Below, one piece after another: positions 48,401-60,400 of a stretch of 64,000 nucleotides of DNA. Each line of letters starts with the position of its first letter. Within the stretch, counting starts at the first letter, position 1. The DNA is taken from assembly GCA_029851415.1 (NCBI GenBank), contig CM056742.1, positions 50,508,954-50,572,953 of the forward strand. Direction: 5' to 3'. The notes beneath the pieces were generated by a model. The model ran no database searches and had not been told where the DNA came from. It was given only the letters and a program-made list of their open reading frames with translations. This DNA comes from Eretmocerus hayati. Its lineage: Eukaryota > Arthropoda > Insecta > Hymenoptera > Aphelinidae. Both the position numbers and the translations under genes were made by a program.

Positions 48401-51400
48401 AGCAGCGCGGGCACTCCCGCTCCGGGAACAGCAGCCCAGCAGTAAGCGTCGCAACGGCCGACGCGACCGGCCTCCTGGTGGCATCCCTCAAGGTCAACAT
48501 CGGCGGACACCTCGTCAATGCTCTTCTTGATTCCGCCGCGTCGGACAACTTTATCTCGAGTAAAATTGTCTCGGCGGGAGAAATACGACCATTCTCGGAA
48601 CCCAGGAGCGCCAAGCTCGCTCAAGACGATGTGGAAATGGACCTGCAAGGAACGTGCTCGCTGCCTATTCACGTAGCAGACTTCCAGGGTCAAGCCACGT
48701 TCCTCGTCGCCAAGCACCTGCGCGCACGGGCCATCCTCGGGCGCAGGTGGCTCAAGGAAAACAAAGTTCTCCACGACCATAGCTTAGACTGCATATACGT
48801 CGGCACCGAACGACGCACACGGATATTCTTGGGGAGGGTCCCCCGAGAACTATCCAGCCAGCAGCATCAGCAACTGTGGGAGCAGGTGGACCACGGTTTT
48901 CCAGCGGAATACGTCGATGCGTTCAAGGCCATCATCCTACGCCACTGGAAGGTTTTCGACGAATCAGGACCCCTGGCAAGGACGCCCTTCATCATGCACG
49001 ACATCAAGGTGACGAACCACAAGCCTTTTAAAATCCCTCCGTATAGGTACTCCGCCGAGAAGAAGCGAGCCATCAGCGAGCTCGTCAAGCAGATGCTCGC
49101 CGACGGAGTCATCAGCGCAAGGTCATCACCGTACTCTTCGCCCATCGTTTTGGTACCGAAACATGACGGGACGTTTCGATTCTGCGTGGACTTCAGGGGC
49201 ATCAACAGCATCACCGAAGACGCGGCCCAGCCAAACCCGGTGATACACGAGGTGCTCAAGGAAATTGGCGGAGCCAAATACTATACGGTCATCGACCTAC
49301 GAAAGTGCTACTGGCAGATACCACTCACCGAGGAATCACGGCAATACACCGCTTTCTGCACACCGGATGGAGGCCAATACGTGTTCAACGTCGCCGCCTT
49401 CGGACTCAAGAACTCCGGACGCACGTGCAACCAACTCATCGGTAAGGAGGTTCTGCTGGGGTATGTGGGAAAGTTCTGTCTCAACTTTCAGGATGACGTC
49501 GTCGTGTACTCCAACACGTATGAGGAACACCTCACGCACGTCGCCCTAGTTCTCGAACGACTCGAGACATACGGACTCGTCTGCGCCTTGCCAAAGTGTG
49601 AGTTTGGAAAAACACAAGTGTCCTTCCTGGGCCACGTAGTCTCCGACAAGCACAACGAGGCAAAGACCGAACACGTCCGAGCGGTGCTGGAATCTCATGC
49701 GCCACGAAACAAGAAGGAGCTCCAGAAGTTTCTGGGGATATGCGGATGGCTGCGCGAGTACATTCCAGGCTTCGCCACCATCGCCGCCCCAATGACGGAG
49801 TTATTGAAGAAAAACAAATCCTGGAGATGGACGGAAGCCGCTCAGCACGCCATGGACCGGTTAAGGGAGGAGTTCAAGAACCCCCTGAAGCTCCATCGTC
49901 CCCGGGCGGGAGAGATCCTCTACTTGCAGACCGACGCCTGCGACGTCGGCATGGGAGCTGTCCTGTATCACCAGGGTGCAGATGGCCAACGAGAGGTGAT
50001 CTCGTACGCTTCCGCGAAGTTCACACCGACGGAAAAAGCTTACCACTCCAACGAGAAGGAATGCCTCGCCGTCGTGTGGGCCCTTAAGAAGTACAAACAT
50101 CTCCTCGAGGACAACTGCTTCACGCTTCGAACCGACAACAAAGCCCTCACCTGGCTAGACAAAGTCAAGGACGAGAGAGGTAAATTAACACGGTGGGCCA
50201 TGTTCCTCCGACGCTTCAGTTTCAGGATCGAGCACGTACCAGGCAAGGAAAACGAGTTGCCAGACGCACTCTCGCGCTTCCCGGGGGATGGGGTATTCGT
50301 CGACTCCGAGAACGACTACGACGCCCTCGCTCCTCCCGTAAGCCAATCCTTGGAAGACGACGTAGTGCTCGCAAACGTGGACTGCGGCACCCTAGAGGAC
50401 GTGATCCGCCAAGCGCAAGACGACACCGAACATCTACCCAGCGGACCAGACTGGGAGATGCGCAATGGCCTCCTGTGGTTCATACGCGTTCCCGACTGCC
50501 CCAGACTCTACGTACCGGAAGCAGCTCGAGATGACGTGCTCCAGTTCTATCACAGGGACCCGCTGGCCGGACATCCCGGCATGAAGGAGACATTGCAGCA
50601 AGTCCGAGACCGATACTACTGGCCCAAGCTACGCAACGACGTGCGCCAATACGTACGAGTCTGCACCGACTGCAATCTCACCAAGGCTGCAAGACCGACG
50701 ACTCACGGAACCTTATCGCCTCGTCAACCACAACGCCCGTGGGAGGTAATCGCCGTCGACTTCATGGGATATTATCCTAGGACTCCACGCGGCAAGAAGC
50801 ACATTCTGGTGGCCACAGATGTCTTCTCCCGATGGACCGAAGCGTTTCCAGTCGCGTCGTCATCTACCGAGGTAACCATGAGTACTCTCGAATCCGAAGT
50901 TTTCCAGAGATGGGGATATCCGTCGGTCATCATCTGCGACAACGGACCCCAATTCCGCAGCACCCAGTGGGCCAAATGGTGCGAGAAGCACCAAATCGCA
51001 GTGTGGACCACCCCTGCGTACATGCCACGTGCGAATCCCACGGAACGGCGTAATCAAGAGATCAAGAAGGGACTCCGACTGGCCCTTCACTCTCAACGTA
51101 ACCAGAACAATTGGGACCTCCAATTACCACGCATCCTCTTCTCAATGCGCAGGAAGAAGAATGCAGCAACAGGTTTTTCTCCAAGCGAACTACTCCTGGG
51201 AAGAAACCTCGCTCGACCGGGCGAAACACCAGCCGAGGACCTCGGAGACCGAGAGGACCTCATCCGACGTGCTCAGGAAAACCAAGCACGTTACACCGAC
51301 CCACCAGCAGCCGAGCCCGCCAGATTCCACGTGGGAGATCGGGTATACATCAAGTCACACCCTCTCTCCAAAGCCGCCGACCAGTTCAACGCTGGCCTCG

Positions 51401-54400
51401 CTCCGAAGTGGGAAGGACCGTACGAGATTGTGCATGACCATTCAACGCAGGTCTACACCGTCGAGAGACCAGGTAATGCACACATCAAAGTACATGTCTC
51501 GCAAATGAAACGAGACCACTCAGCACAGAGTCCTGCCACGGACTCTGACGTACAACCGCCAGCCGTTGCTCCTATCACGGCCGATCACGGAGCCAACGCC
51601 GCCGCAACACCACGGAGCCTCCGCCTCCAAACCACAACCTGCCATGGGGACGCCTATGCCGAGGTTCACGCCGACATCGCTCCAACCAGCGACGATGTTG
51701 CCCATCGACCGGTCCTGGACACACCAATCCACGGATCGGAGCCCAACACAACGCCAATGGGGAAGGAAGACCTCATCGTACGGCAAAACGCGAGCACTGG
51801 AGTGCCGCAAATTCCCGGTTCAACTTGGAAAAACCGGAGAGGAAGACCAACCTTGGAGGAGGCAGCTCGAAGACGCCACGAGCGCAAGCTCGCACGCCCT
51901 CCGCCGACTCACAAGTATGACCTCAGGAGAAGAAGGTCGACTTGACTTCATGAAGGATAATAATGGTGCACCAACTTATTAGATAATACGTTCTCGTGAT
52001 ATTCACTCAAGATTATGTTTGTCCGTAATTCAATTTTCTTTCACTCAATCCGGATGGATATTGTAATTCAATTTATTTTTGGAAACAATTAGCAGACATA
52101 CCTTAAAAGCGTGCAGAACCAGTAAACTATAAAGTCAGAACTCCGAAGTAGAAATACCGAAGAGCTTTTTCACAAATGCGGGGAATATCACGTTCATACT
52201 CAGTAGATATAAGAATATGTAACCGATATCGATAAGAATCTGTAACCATTAACAATAAAGCTGATATACGGCTGCCGATGACGGGGTGTGGGTCCCAAGG
52301 TCGAATCAAGTCGCTTTTCCCCGGGCGCTTGACGTGCGCATCGCACTCATATTTTTAATAAATACTTGCGTCTTGATTCAACCTTAGGCCGAATGTATGC
52401 ATGAGAAAACGATTTCAAAAACAACGTCATAAATTCAAAAGGGATTATAAACTCATAAAATCCGGTACATCCACAGATCCGCAGATCCGCAGATCCGCAG
52501 ATCCACAGATCCGCAGATCCACCGATCCTCAGATCCGCAGATCCACCGATCCGCGGATCCACGAATCATCAGATCTGCAGATCCACAGATCCACGTATCT
52601 TCAGATCTGCAGATATTGCCGACCCGCGCCTATATAAAGCCGAGCCCTCCTGGCCTGGCTCAGCATGCTCAGTTTTGCTCAAGCTATCACGAAGGCTAGG
52701 CCTCCACGGTCATTCGTTCACGTAAAATCGCTTACCAAAAGCCGCGCCACCAGGTCTGCTGGCCCTTCGACCCTACGACCTACGGCCCTACGTCATCCGG
52801 CCACCGCGATGGCCGCGATCCACTCAGTGCGCTCTTAATCAGTGTAACCCAGCATGGACGAATATGTGTGTGTGTTTGTGGTGTTCCGCGCATCGGCAGC
52901 TGCGGCACAATTCGAATTTAGAACAGTGCGTCTAATTCGTATACCTGTGCCCGCTCCCGCTCACACAGAACCTTCTACCCGGTTATAGTGACTATATACT
53001 CTTTCGGAACCGAGTGCCGTATTATATCACGGAGTGCCAATCCAAAGTGCCAACAATGGAACGGGACGCCCCTTCTGGTGTTTCCAAAGCTCAGTGTAGT
53101 GAAAACCCGTGCGGTATGTGCGAAGCTCGCAAGCTCGCGCGTCTTGGAGCCTGGATGGCTGCTCCGTCTAGCCGTTCGGCCATTGGGCCCTCGAGTCAAC
53201 CTAAGACATCCAAAGGCACTCCGCGCCGACAGTGAAATCATTTTTGCCTTGCTAACTCCGTTCCATCGTCGCTTCACGACCTAAGCACGATCAATTTCTA
53301 GGCAACGAACCACACGGTCCCGTTGTCATTGGCAGGTGCACGTGAATAGTGTCTCACACGAACGACATTCATTCACTGCACAAGTCGGGTACTGTCAAGT
53401 ACTTTGGTCTCATCTCGGGTTCGTGCGATCTAACCTCGTGCAACAAGGAACTTACAAGTCAAATTCCATTTATCCTTCTTAGTTCGTATCGAGGAGTAAC
53501 GCAGGCTCATTTTTTGTCACATGCACATTCTCAGAATCTATGTGAACACCACAAATATGACTTTTTTCACTCAATTCGATCAAACAATTGAGCAAAAGCT
53601 GCCCGGGGAATGTTTCAACTCGTTTCAAGCAGACGAATTCTGGGGTTAGGTTTGTTTATTATTATTTTTTCTACGTAGGTAACGTATGTACATACGTTAC
53701 CTACGTAATCGACTGTCCCTCGTGATCGACTGTCAGGCGGCATATTTAGTCTTGTGCAGTGTGTGACTCGCACCAATGCGATGCTGAAATTTTAAATTGA
53801 CAACTGTAGCCTGAAGACAACACAATGAAACCACTCACCATACCAATTGACACAAAGACCATCATTCATCAAATCGAGTCGATGAATTCATAGTTCATCA
53901 ACTTGAACACAAGCAGTCCACGGAATAATCTTTGGAATACTTTCAAGAAAGGTCAACGATAAGAATAGACTCTGAAATACCAAAATGATATGTGGAAAAT
54001 ATGAAATGTATTATTGTCATTTTGAGCTCCATAGAACGTTTCCTCGATTTAATGACATATCATATCCTCATGACAAATTCAGATCAAAGTCAGAATCAAA
54101 CGATTAAAAATGTGATTACAGGTGGTAATACTGGATCGAAGTTCAAACTGGACTCTTCAAGTGGCGAGTTATCAGCTTCTAATTTGGACCGAGAATCGAC
54201 AACCAAGTATACTTTGACCGTTTCCGCAAAAGACAGAGGCCGACCCAGTCTAGAGACTCGTTGTAATATAACTGTGATAGTTCTCGACGTAAACGATAAC
54301 GCCCCGATATTTTTGCACAACCAATACAGTGAGAAGAAAGCTCAGGTAAACCTTGTGCCAGGAGAGGTGACTTTAGATAATTATGAAGCAGCAAGTTTCA

Positions 54401-57400
54401 CTCAGGGAAAATATGCGACAACAATTTCGGAAGACGTGGCCCCGGAGTCGAGTATCTTGCAAGTGAGAGCTTTTGACCCTGACCACGGAGCTAATGGAAA
54501 AATCTCGTACTCGATTGCCGATGAATCGACGTGGCTATTCCGGGTGGACAATCTAACAGGGGTCATCACGACGGCTGGGTGAGTTCATTTTGAGTTTAAA
54601 ACCATCTGATGGTCTTGTCTGAACACGCTTGGCCAAGTATATTTGAATCTATAATATGATATATCTATGTATTTGACATCCATTTCAAGTCATAATTATC
54701 TTAATAATAACTTGAATAATGGCCAGCGATACTTAGCAGATTTCCCATGATGGTTTTTTTGATACCATCTACTTCCACCCCATACATTTCACTCGCATGG
54801 TTTTGACTTCTCTTCACTCTGAGCGTTGCAGTTGAAATATTAGTTGTCAACCTTATTAATCATCGTTGGGATCTGCTAACGCAAGTTTTTCATTTGCAGG
54901 CCCTTAGACCGTGAAGTGCAGAGCTTTCACTCGTTTGTGGTATCGGCCAGCGATGGTGGGCGCAGTGAAGCTCGCCATGCCAACGTGCCCGTAGAGGTGT
55001 ACCTATCCGACGTCAACGATAACCCACCCAGCTTCGACGAGTATCCATTCGTGGGACGGGTGTCACCGAGCGCAGCACCCGGAAGTTCGGTGCTGCGGGT
55101 GCGAGCTCATGATCCCGACGCCACTGGGCCCAACTCCGACATCGTTTACTCCTTCGCCCCGACTAGCAATGAGGCCACGGATCGGTTTCGCATTGAGCGC
55201 AACACTGGTGCCGTGACGGTGGTGGGCTCTCTGGCACATGACGAAGGTCGCGAGTACCGGCTCGAGCTGCTCGCCGAAGACCGAGGCAGTCCGTCGCTCC
55301 AGGCCCGAGGTCTTTTGCTGCTCCGCGTCGGCCGGGAGAAACCGACCGGACCGCAACTGCGCTTCCAGAACAGCACGTATGAGGCGCTGATCGCGGAGAA
55401 TGCCATGCCAGACAGTGCGGTCGTGCAACTCACAGCGGTTCGCAGCGATGGTCGGAGGCAACGGGTCGCCTACTCCATCGGAGCGGGTGACGAGCGCGGT
55501 GCCTTTGCCGTTGACGAGTTGAGCGGTCAAGTGAGCGTGGTCGCGCCGAGGCTACTCGATGCGGAACATGGCATCTCGCTCGCCTCCCGTTGTAGCGCGA
55601 CTCAGCCCGACTGTCCTGTTGATCCAGAAGAACGACAAGGAGCCTCGCTCGCTCTCACCGTCGTCGCTAGGAGCGTCCCAGCCGGCCCAGACGAACCAGT
55701 TCTCGAAGCATTTGCGAAAGTGTTGGTCCATCTCACTGACATCAACGACAACGCACCCGTATTTGCTCAGTCACAGTATCACGCCAGCGTACTCGAAGGA
55801 AAGACCAAGGGTGACTTCGTGGCCAAGGTGAGTGAAGTGCCCAAGTTTTCAACGTCTACGCTGTGATACTCGCATAGTCTAAACTTTTGGTCTCATTGCG
55901 ATTGCAGGTATCCGCGAGTGATCTGGATCAAGGAGCCAATAGCAGGCTCATGTACCACATAGTCGACGGCAACCCGGACAACGCATTCACCATTGACCCA
56001 CCCCACAGCGGTATAGTCCGCACCAACATCGCCCTGGATCGCGAGGTCCTTGAGAAATATCGCCTTACTGTCATTGCTATCGATCAGGGCAACCCTCAGC
56101 TTACTGGCACGACTGCGCTGAGTGTCAGAGTTATCGACATCAACGATAATCAACCTACTTTCCCGGAGCCTAAGAGTATCCTTGTTGCCGAAGGTAAGCA
56201 CTCGCTTCCTTGCGTTATTGCTACTCATTTCAGTCTTCTTGACACTTTCAGTGATGATTTGAGGTAGTTATCATTAATTTTTTGCACAGACGTGAAAGAG
56301 TCATCAATTAATGTGGGTTGCGAATGATATCCCCATTGTACAATTTCAACGGTCTTGTGGTTATTTTAGGAATAAACATTAATCAATAACAAAATGAACA
56401 ATATCAATTCAAAACATGCTTACTCAATTTACCCAAACTTTTCAAAAATTTCCAAAGTAATTCCGGTATTACTTTTAGATCAGAAAATTGATTGCTGAAA
56501 TTCTTGAATCTCAATGGGTTCCAACCGTTTATTGATTATCAGCGCAGATTTTATAAGAGGAAGCCAGGGTTACAAAGCACTTTACATTTTTCAGCATTGA
56601 CAGATCTACAATCTTCTGACTTCTTCTTTTCGTGATTCTAGCTTAGTAAAGAGGATGAAGAAACACTACCATCTCAGTAGTTTATTTGTTATCGTCACTG
56701 ATCCCTTGCATTTTTCAGGTACAAATGTTGGCACTATTTTGACGACGATAACAGCAAACGATGTTGACAGCTCGCCCACATTATTCTATCGATTCGCAAA
56801 TACAAGTTACTCAGAACCATTCAGCATCGATCGTTATGGTGGCCGAGTCATTCTCACCAACGAGCTCGATGCCGAGAGTCATTCTGAATACACAGTCCGA
56901 GTTATAGCTAGCGATGGACTCCACGAAGCGACAACGGAACTCACAGTCAGAGTATCTGATGTGAACGACAATCCACCACGTTTTGAGCACGCTGCCTACG
57001 TCACGACCCTTTCTGGTGAGTTCTTGTGATGACGCTATGATCTTCATGAAAAAGGATAAAGATGATTAATTCGTGTTTCTTCTCATCACAGAAGATCGAG
57101 GTAACATCCAGGAGGTATTAGTTGTGAATGCAACTGACAAGGATTTGACAAGAGAAAATAATATTGTCCAATACCGTCTTTTAAATCCAATGAAAGGTTT
57201 CACAATTCATCCTCTAGATGGTATCTTATCTGTCAATTTGACGGCATTGTTGAAACCGGTATCCAAAGAAATCGACTTGACTATCATAGCCGAGGACTCT
57301 GGAAAACCTCAATTGAGTGACACATGTTCGGTGGTTGTGCGTTTGAATGGACTGAAGAGCAATATTCCCGAAAGAGAGTACAAAATTTCAATCAGAGAAG

Positions 57401-60400
57401 ATACAACAAAAGGGACAAGCTTGATGAAATTGGACGATATCGATCTACTGGATGGAATGATTGTCACAGGGGACGAAGATGAGAACTTCGAAATAATTCA
57501 AGGAAATCTCATCTTAGCTAAGACATTGGACCGTGAGACCAAAGATAGGTAAATGTTAGACATCGATAGAATGCCTAGCCCAAGGAAGTTATTCTTTGAG
57601 GCGAACTTTTCATCAAAAACATTTTGTGCTTCCTTTCAAGATTTTGTACTGGTTAAGTTTTATCCAGTTTTGTCTCTTATGTTGGACCTATTTCATTTTG
57701 TACTTGAAGAATCTGGATCCACTGCCGTGTGAAACGTTTGATTGCTGTCAAGTTGTAACTGAACAAAATCTGCGCTTTGGATAAAACTTCACCCGTGTCG
57801 CATACCAATTCTGGAATCTTAAGGCATCCAAATTCAACATGAGTGATGGGCTTGGTCAACTAATCGCTTTCCCTCGATCATAATATTGACATAACTAATG
57901 CAAAAATTCTACCAGTCCACATTTGCTGTAATTTTTCGATAAGTATCAAATTTGAGTGAGAATCTGAGTCACATAGCAGAGTTGTCGATATGAACTTCAT
58001 AAACTGAAGAAAAGACGGTAAGGAGCGAGGGTTGCGAGTTTGACTGGAACTCCGAGAGAGCAGACTTTTTTTATTGCCCAAAGACAATATTTTAATTCAC
58101 ATTGCTTAACAACCTAGCACTTTGATTATTGCACTCTGCCACTTGGGTGTCATTCATAAACCTACATTTACGAAAAATGGTACATTATATGTACATTCGG
58201 GAACGGTCTGAACTGATCTAGCTTTGATTAATCGATCTGGCTCGGCAACTTCAGGCGCATACCTTCATCTCGCGCGTGTTTTCTGTCATGCGTTTGAAGA
58301 TGCCGAGCCCGATTGATTGTTCGAAGCTACGTTAATTCAGTTCAGACCGTTGCCGATAGTACACTCAACTACAAGAAATACTTTCCGAACATGTTCGGGT
58401 ATACGCTTCCAAAATGCTTGAATAACCTTAGTCTAACCCTTTTTTGTTTTGTTGGCGATGTTATCCAAGCATTTTGGAAGCGTGTGCTTCGACATGTTCG
58501 GAAAGTATTTCATGTCCTCCGACGCATAAAAGTTCGTACCGTCATATTGAGTTATTTTGGTACGATTTCGGTACTTTCTATTTTGTTTGGCATTTCAACA
58601 TCCATTGACAAAACCCATCTGAATAAGTGTTTAATCGAAAGCTTACAGTCTGAGTTTTCGATTGGCGTGCTACAAAGTTCAATTTGGTGTGTCTAAGTTG
58701 GAGCTATGAGAAGTTAAAGAAGTAGACCAGAGTTAGACCTCGACCGGGCAACTTTGGTACACTCACAAAATATTGCATATCTACCCACAACCATGCGAGC
58801 GATTAAATTCTAATCGAGCAGAATAGTCCGGGAGCTGGATAGGCTCCCGTATGCACTGAGAGCTGCCACCCTAAAACAAACGGTTTCTGAAGTATTTTGC
58901 TGCGTAGAATCCGAATCCGTTGGAATTTTTCCGATAAGTGGTGGAGATCACCCAAAAAATGCAATTTTAACCTAAAAACGGCTTTTTTCGCGCGGACAAG
59001 GGGAACATTTTACCATACTACCTGGATGACCTCAAAAACATAAAAGTACTAGCGATATCGTCGCTCGCTAACGCTCGCTCCGTTCTGTGAGGTATAAAAA
59101 CGCGGCAATGGCAATCAACTTCTTAAGAAATCCTTGATAGAAATGTGAACGTTTCAATGACCAAAATGAGAATGACCAGAATAAAAAAAATTACTTACCA
59201 GAATAAAAAAGTAAAGAATAAAAAGAAATGTGTAATTGAGGGGCCCGAAATGGATGTACACGAGCTGAATAGTTTTAGTACGGTATACTTATGTATCCAG
59301 ATCATCGATGCAACTTATTTCTACCCCATATCGCAATCAGTCCAGAAAAACACAAGGAGGGAATATTTATAGTCCGTGCGCTGGGCTTGGCTCTTTCGCG
59401 CACTACAGGCTGCATGTACAAAACGATTTCATTTCAATTAATTTCCTCTTACTGGGAAGCCAAAGATGTCGCTAACCCTGTGTGTGATTGAAATCGCCCT
59501 CAAAAGCTGAATTGTCCTCGAAAATCACATTATTCATACCCTGGGTAAGCTGAGTGATATTTTAAGGATCAAACTTTTTTTTTGGGTCAAACTGTTATCC
59601 TGGGAGTACGTCATTGTCAGTTATGAGCCCTGAAAAACCAATATGCAAACTTTCGAGGTGCTGAGATGCCCATCCAACCAATCACGAAAGGGTCCTAGTA
59701 AGTATCACTAACGCAGATGAGTATCTGACAATGAAATTGATATCTTCTAATTCGTTTTGATCCTGAAAAAGTATATTCAAAAAGTCGGATCCTTCGTTTT
59801 TTGGTTCCATTGAGGAAAATAATCTTTTAATGCCTCAAAAAGTTCTAATTCTATTACCACCTATCGATGAATTTGTGCCCAACTGTACATGTGAAGAATG
59901 TTCGAGAAATACTCGTACATGCGTGAGTCCCAAGATTCCCTGTTGTACATATTGTTTTTGTAAGAAGAGAGATGACTGTCGAAATAAATGTCAGTTAGTC
60001 TTATTTGCCATCTGAGGTAAGAATTTGTATTTCCGCGGTCTTGATGTGTCAACCATGCACCAGCCTCGTATACCAATCACCAATGGGCTCCTTCTCCTAG
60101 TCAATTTTCACAACGTACCATAAATGATACATCTGCTAGGAGTTGAGCTTAGACGTTTTTACTGAAGTTGGTTCGATGTCGGCATGATCAGGTCAAAACC
60201 ATGTGTGAGACATTTATTTCTCAGGTCAGAGCAATGTGGAATTCAGAAAAGACACAACAGATCAATGTCATTGCCATAGAACAGAAATACGGAATCTCTT
60301 CCTGCAGGGCTAAAGTTGAGCTTTTTCGTGCCGCAACAAAAATATTCTAAGGATAGGCGTCAAAATCATTTACCTGTGTCTTATTAACCGAGAAATAGAC

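Larger units (their letters stand above)
45950..53397 (+). mobile_element. Complete Ty3/gypsy-class LTR retrotransposon (Osvaldo-like features)
   Basis: A 7,448-bp element with TG...CA LTRs at 45950-47004 and 52330-53397, flanked by the 4-bp target duplication AGTA (45946-45949 and 53398-53401). Order: LTR, tRNA-Lys primer site, gag, pol (protease, reverse transcriptase, RNase H, integrase), LTR. Integrase after RNase H is the Ty3/gypsy order. There is no env-like frame after pol. LTRs of about 1.06 kb, 4-bp duplications and a tRNA-Lys primer resemble the Osvaldo lineage of insect elements; this is inference from hallmarks, not a tree. By eye the LTRs differ by 3 substitutions and 2 repeat-type indels, so the insertion is recent and may still be competent. 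Confidence 0.95.
45131..53712. mobile_element. Inverted-repeat (foldback) element split by the LTR retrotransposon
   Basis: The left arm (about 45131-45610) reappears inverted on the right in two pieces, 45768-45949 and 53402-53712, with the LTR element between them. Matching pairs include CTACGTAGAAAAAATAATAA (left, 45155) with its complement at about 53663-53682, CGCACGAACCCGAGATGAGA (45408) with TCTCATCTCGGGTTCGTGCG (about 53408), and GATGCTGCAG (45481) with the complement at 45897. Removing the LTR element leaves about 1.13 kb with a spacer of about 160 bp. The right end includes a perfect 36-bp palindrome centred near 53693. No coding capacity. Confidence 0.85.
44744..54121 (+). other. 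Intron 10 of cadherin gene, with nested transposons
   Basis: A 9,378-bp phase-1 intron from GTGAGT (44744) to GTGATTACAG (54121). About 7.45 kb of it is the LTR retrotransposon with its target duplication, and about 1.1 kb is the inverted-repeat element into which that inserted. The unique remainder (44744-45130, 53713-54121) shows nothing recognisable. The cadherin frame resumes precisely, so the insertion leaves the coding sequence intact. Confidence 0.92.

Noticed and set aside
51946..52329. env gene of an errantivirus
   Set aside because: Only 384 non-coding bases separate pol from the 3' LTR.
46582..53284. Frames of about 100 codons conserved in both LTRs
   Set aside because: Conservation follows from the LTRs being near-identical copies; no known protein matches.
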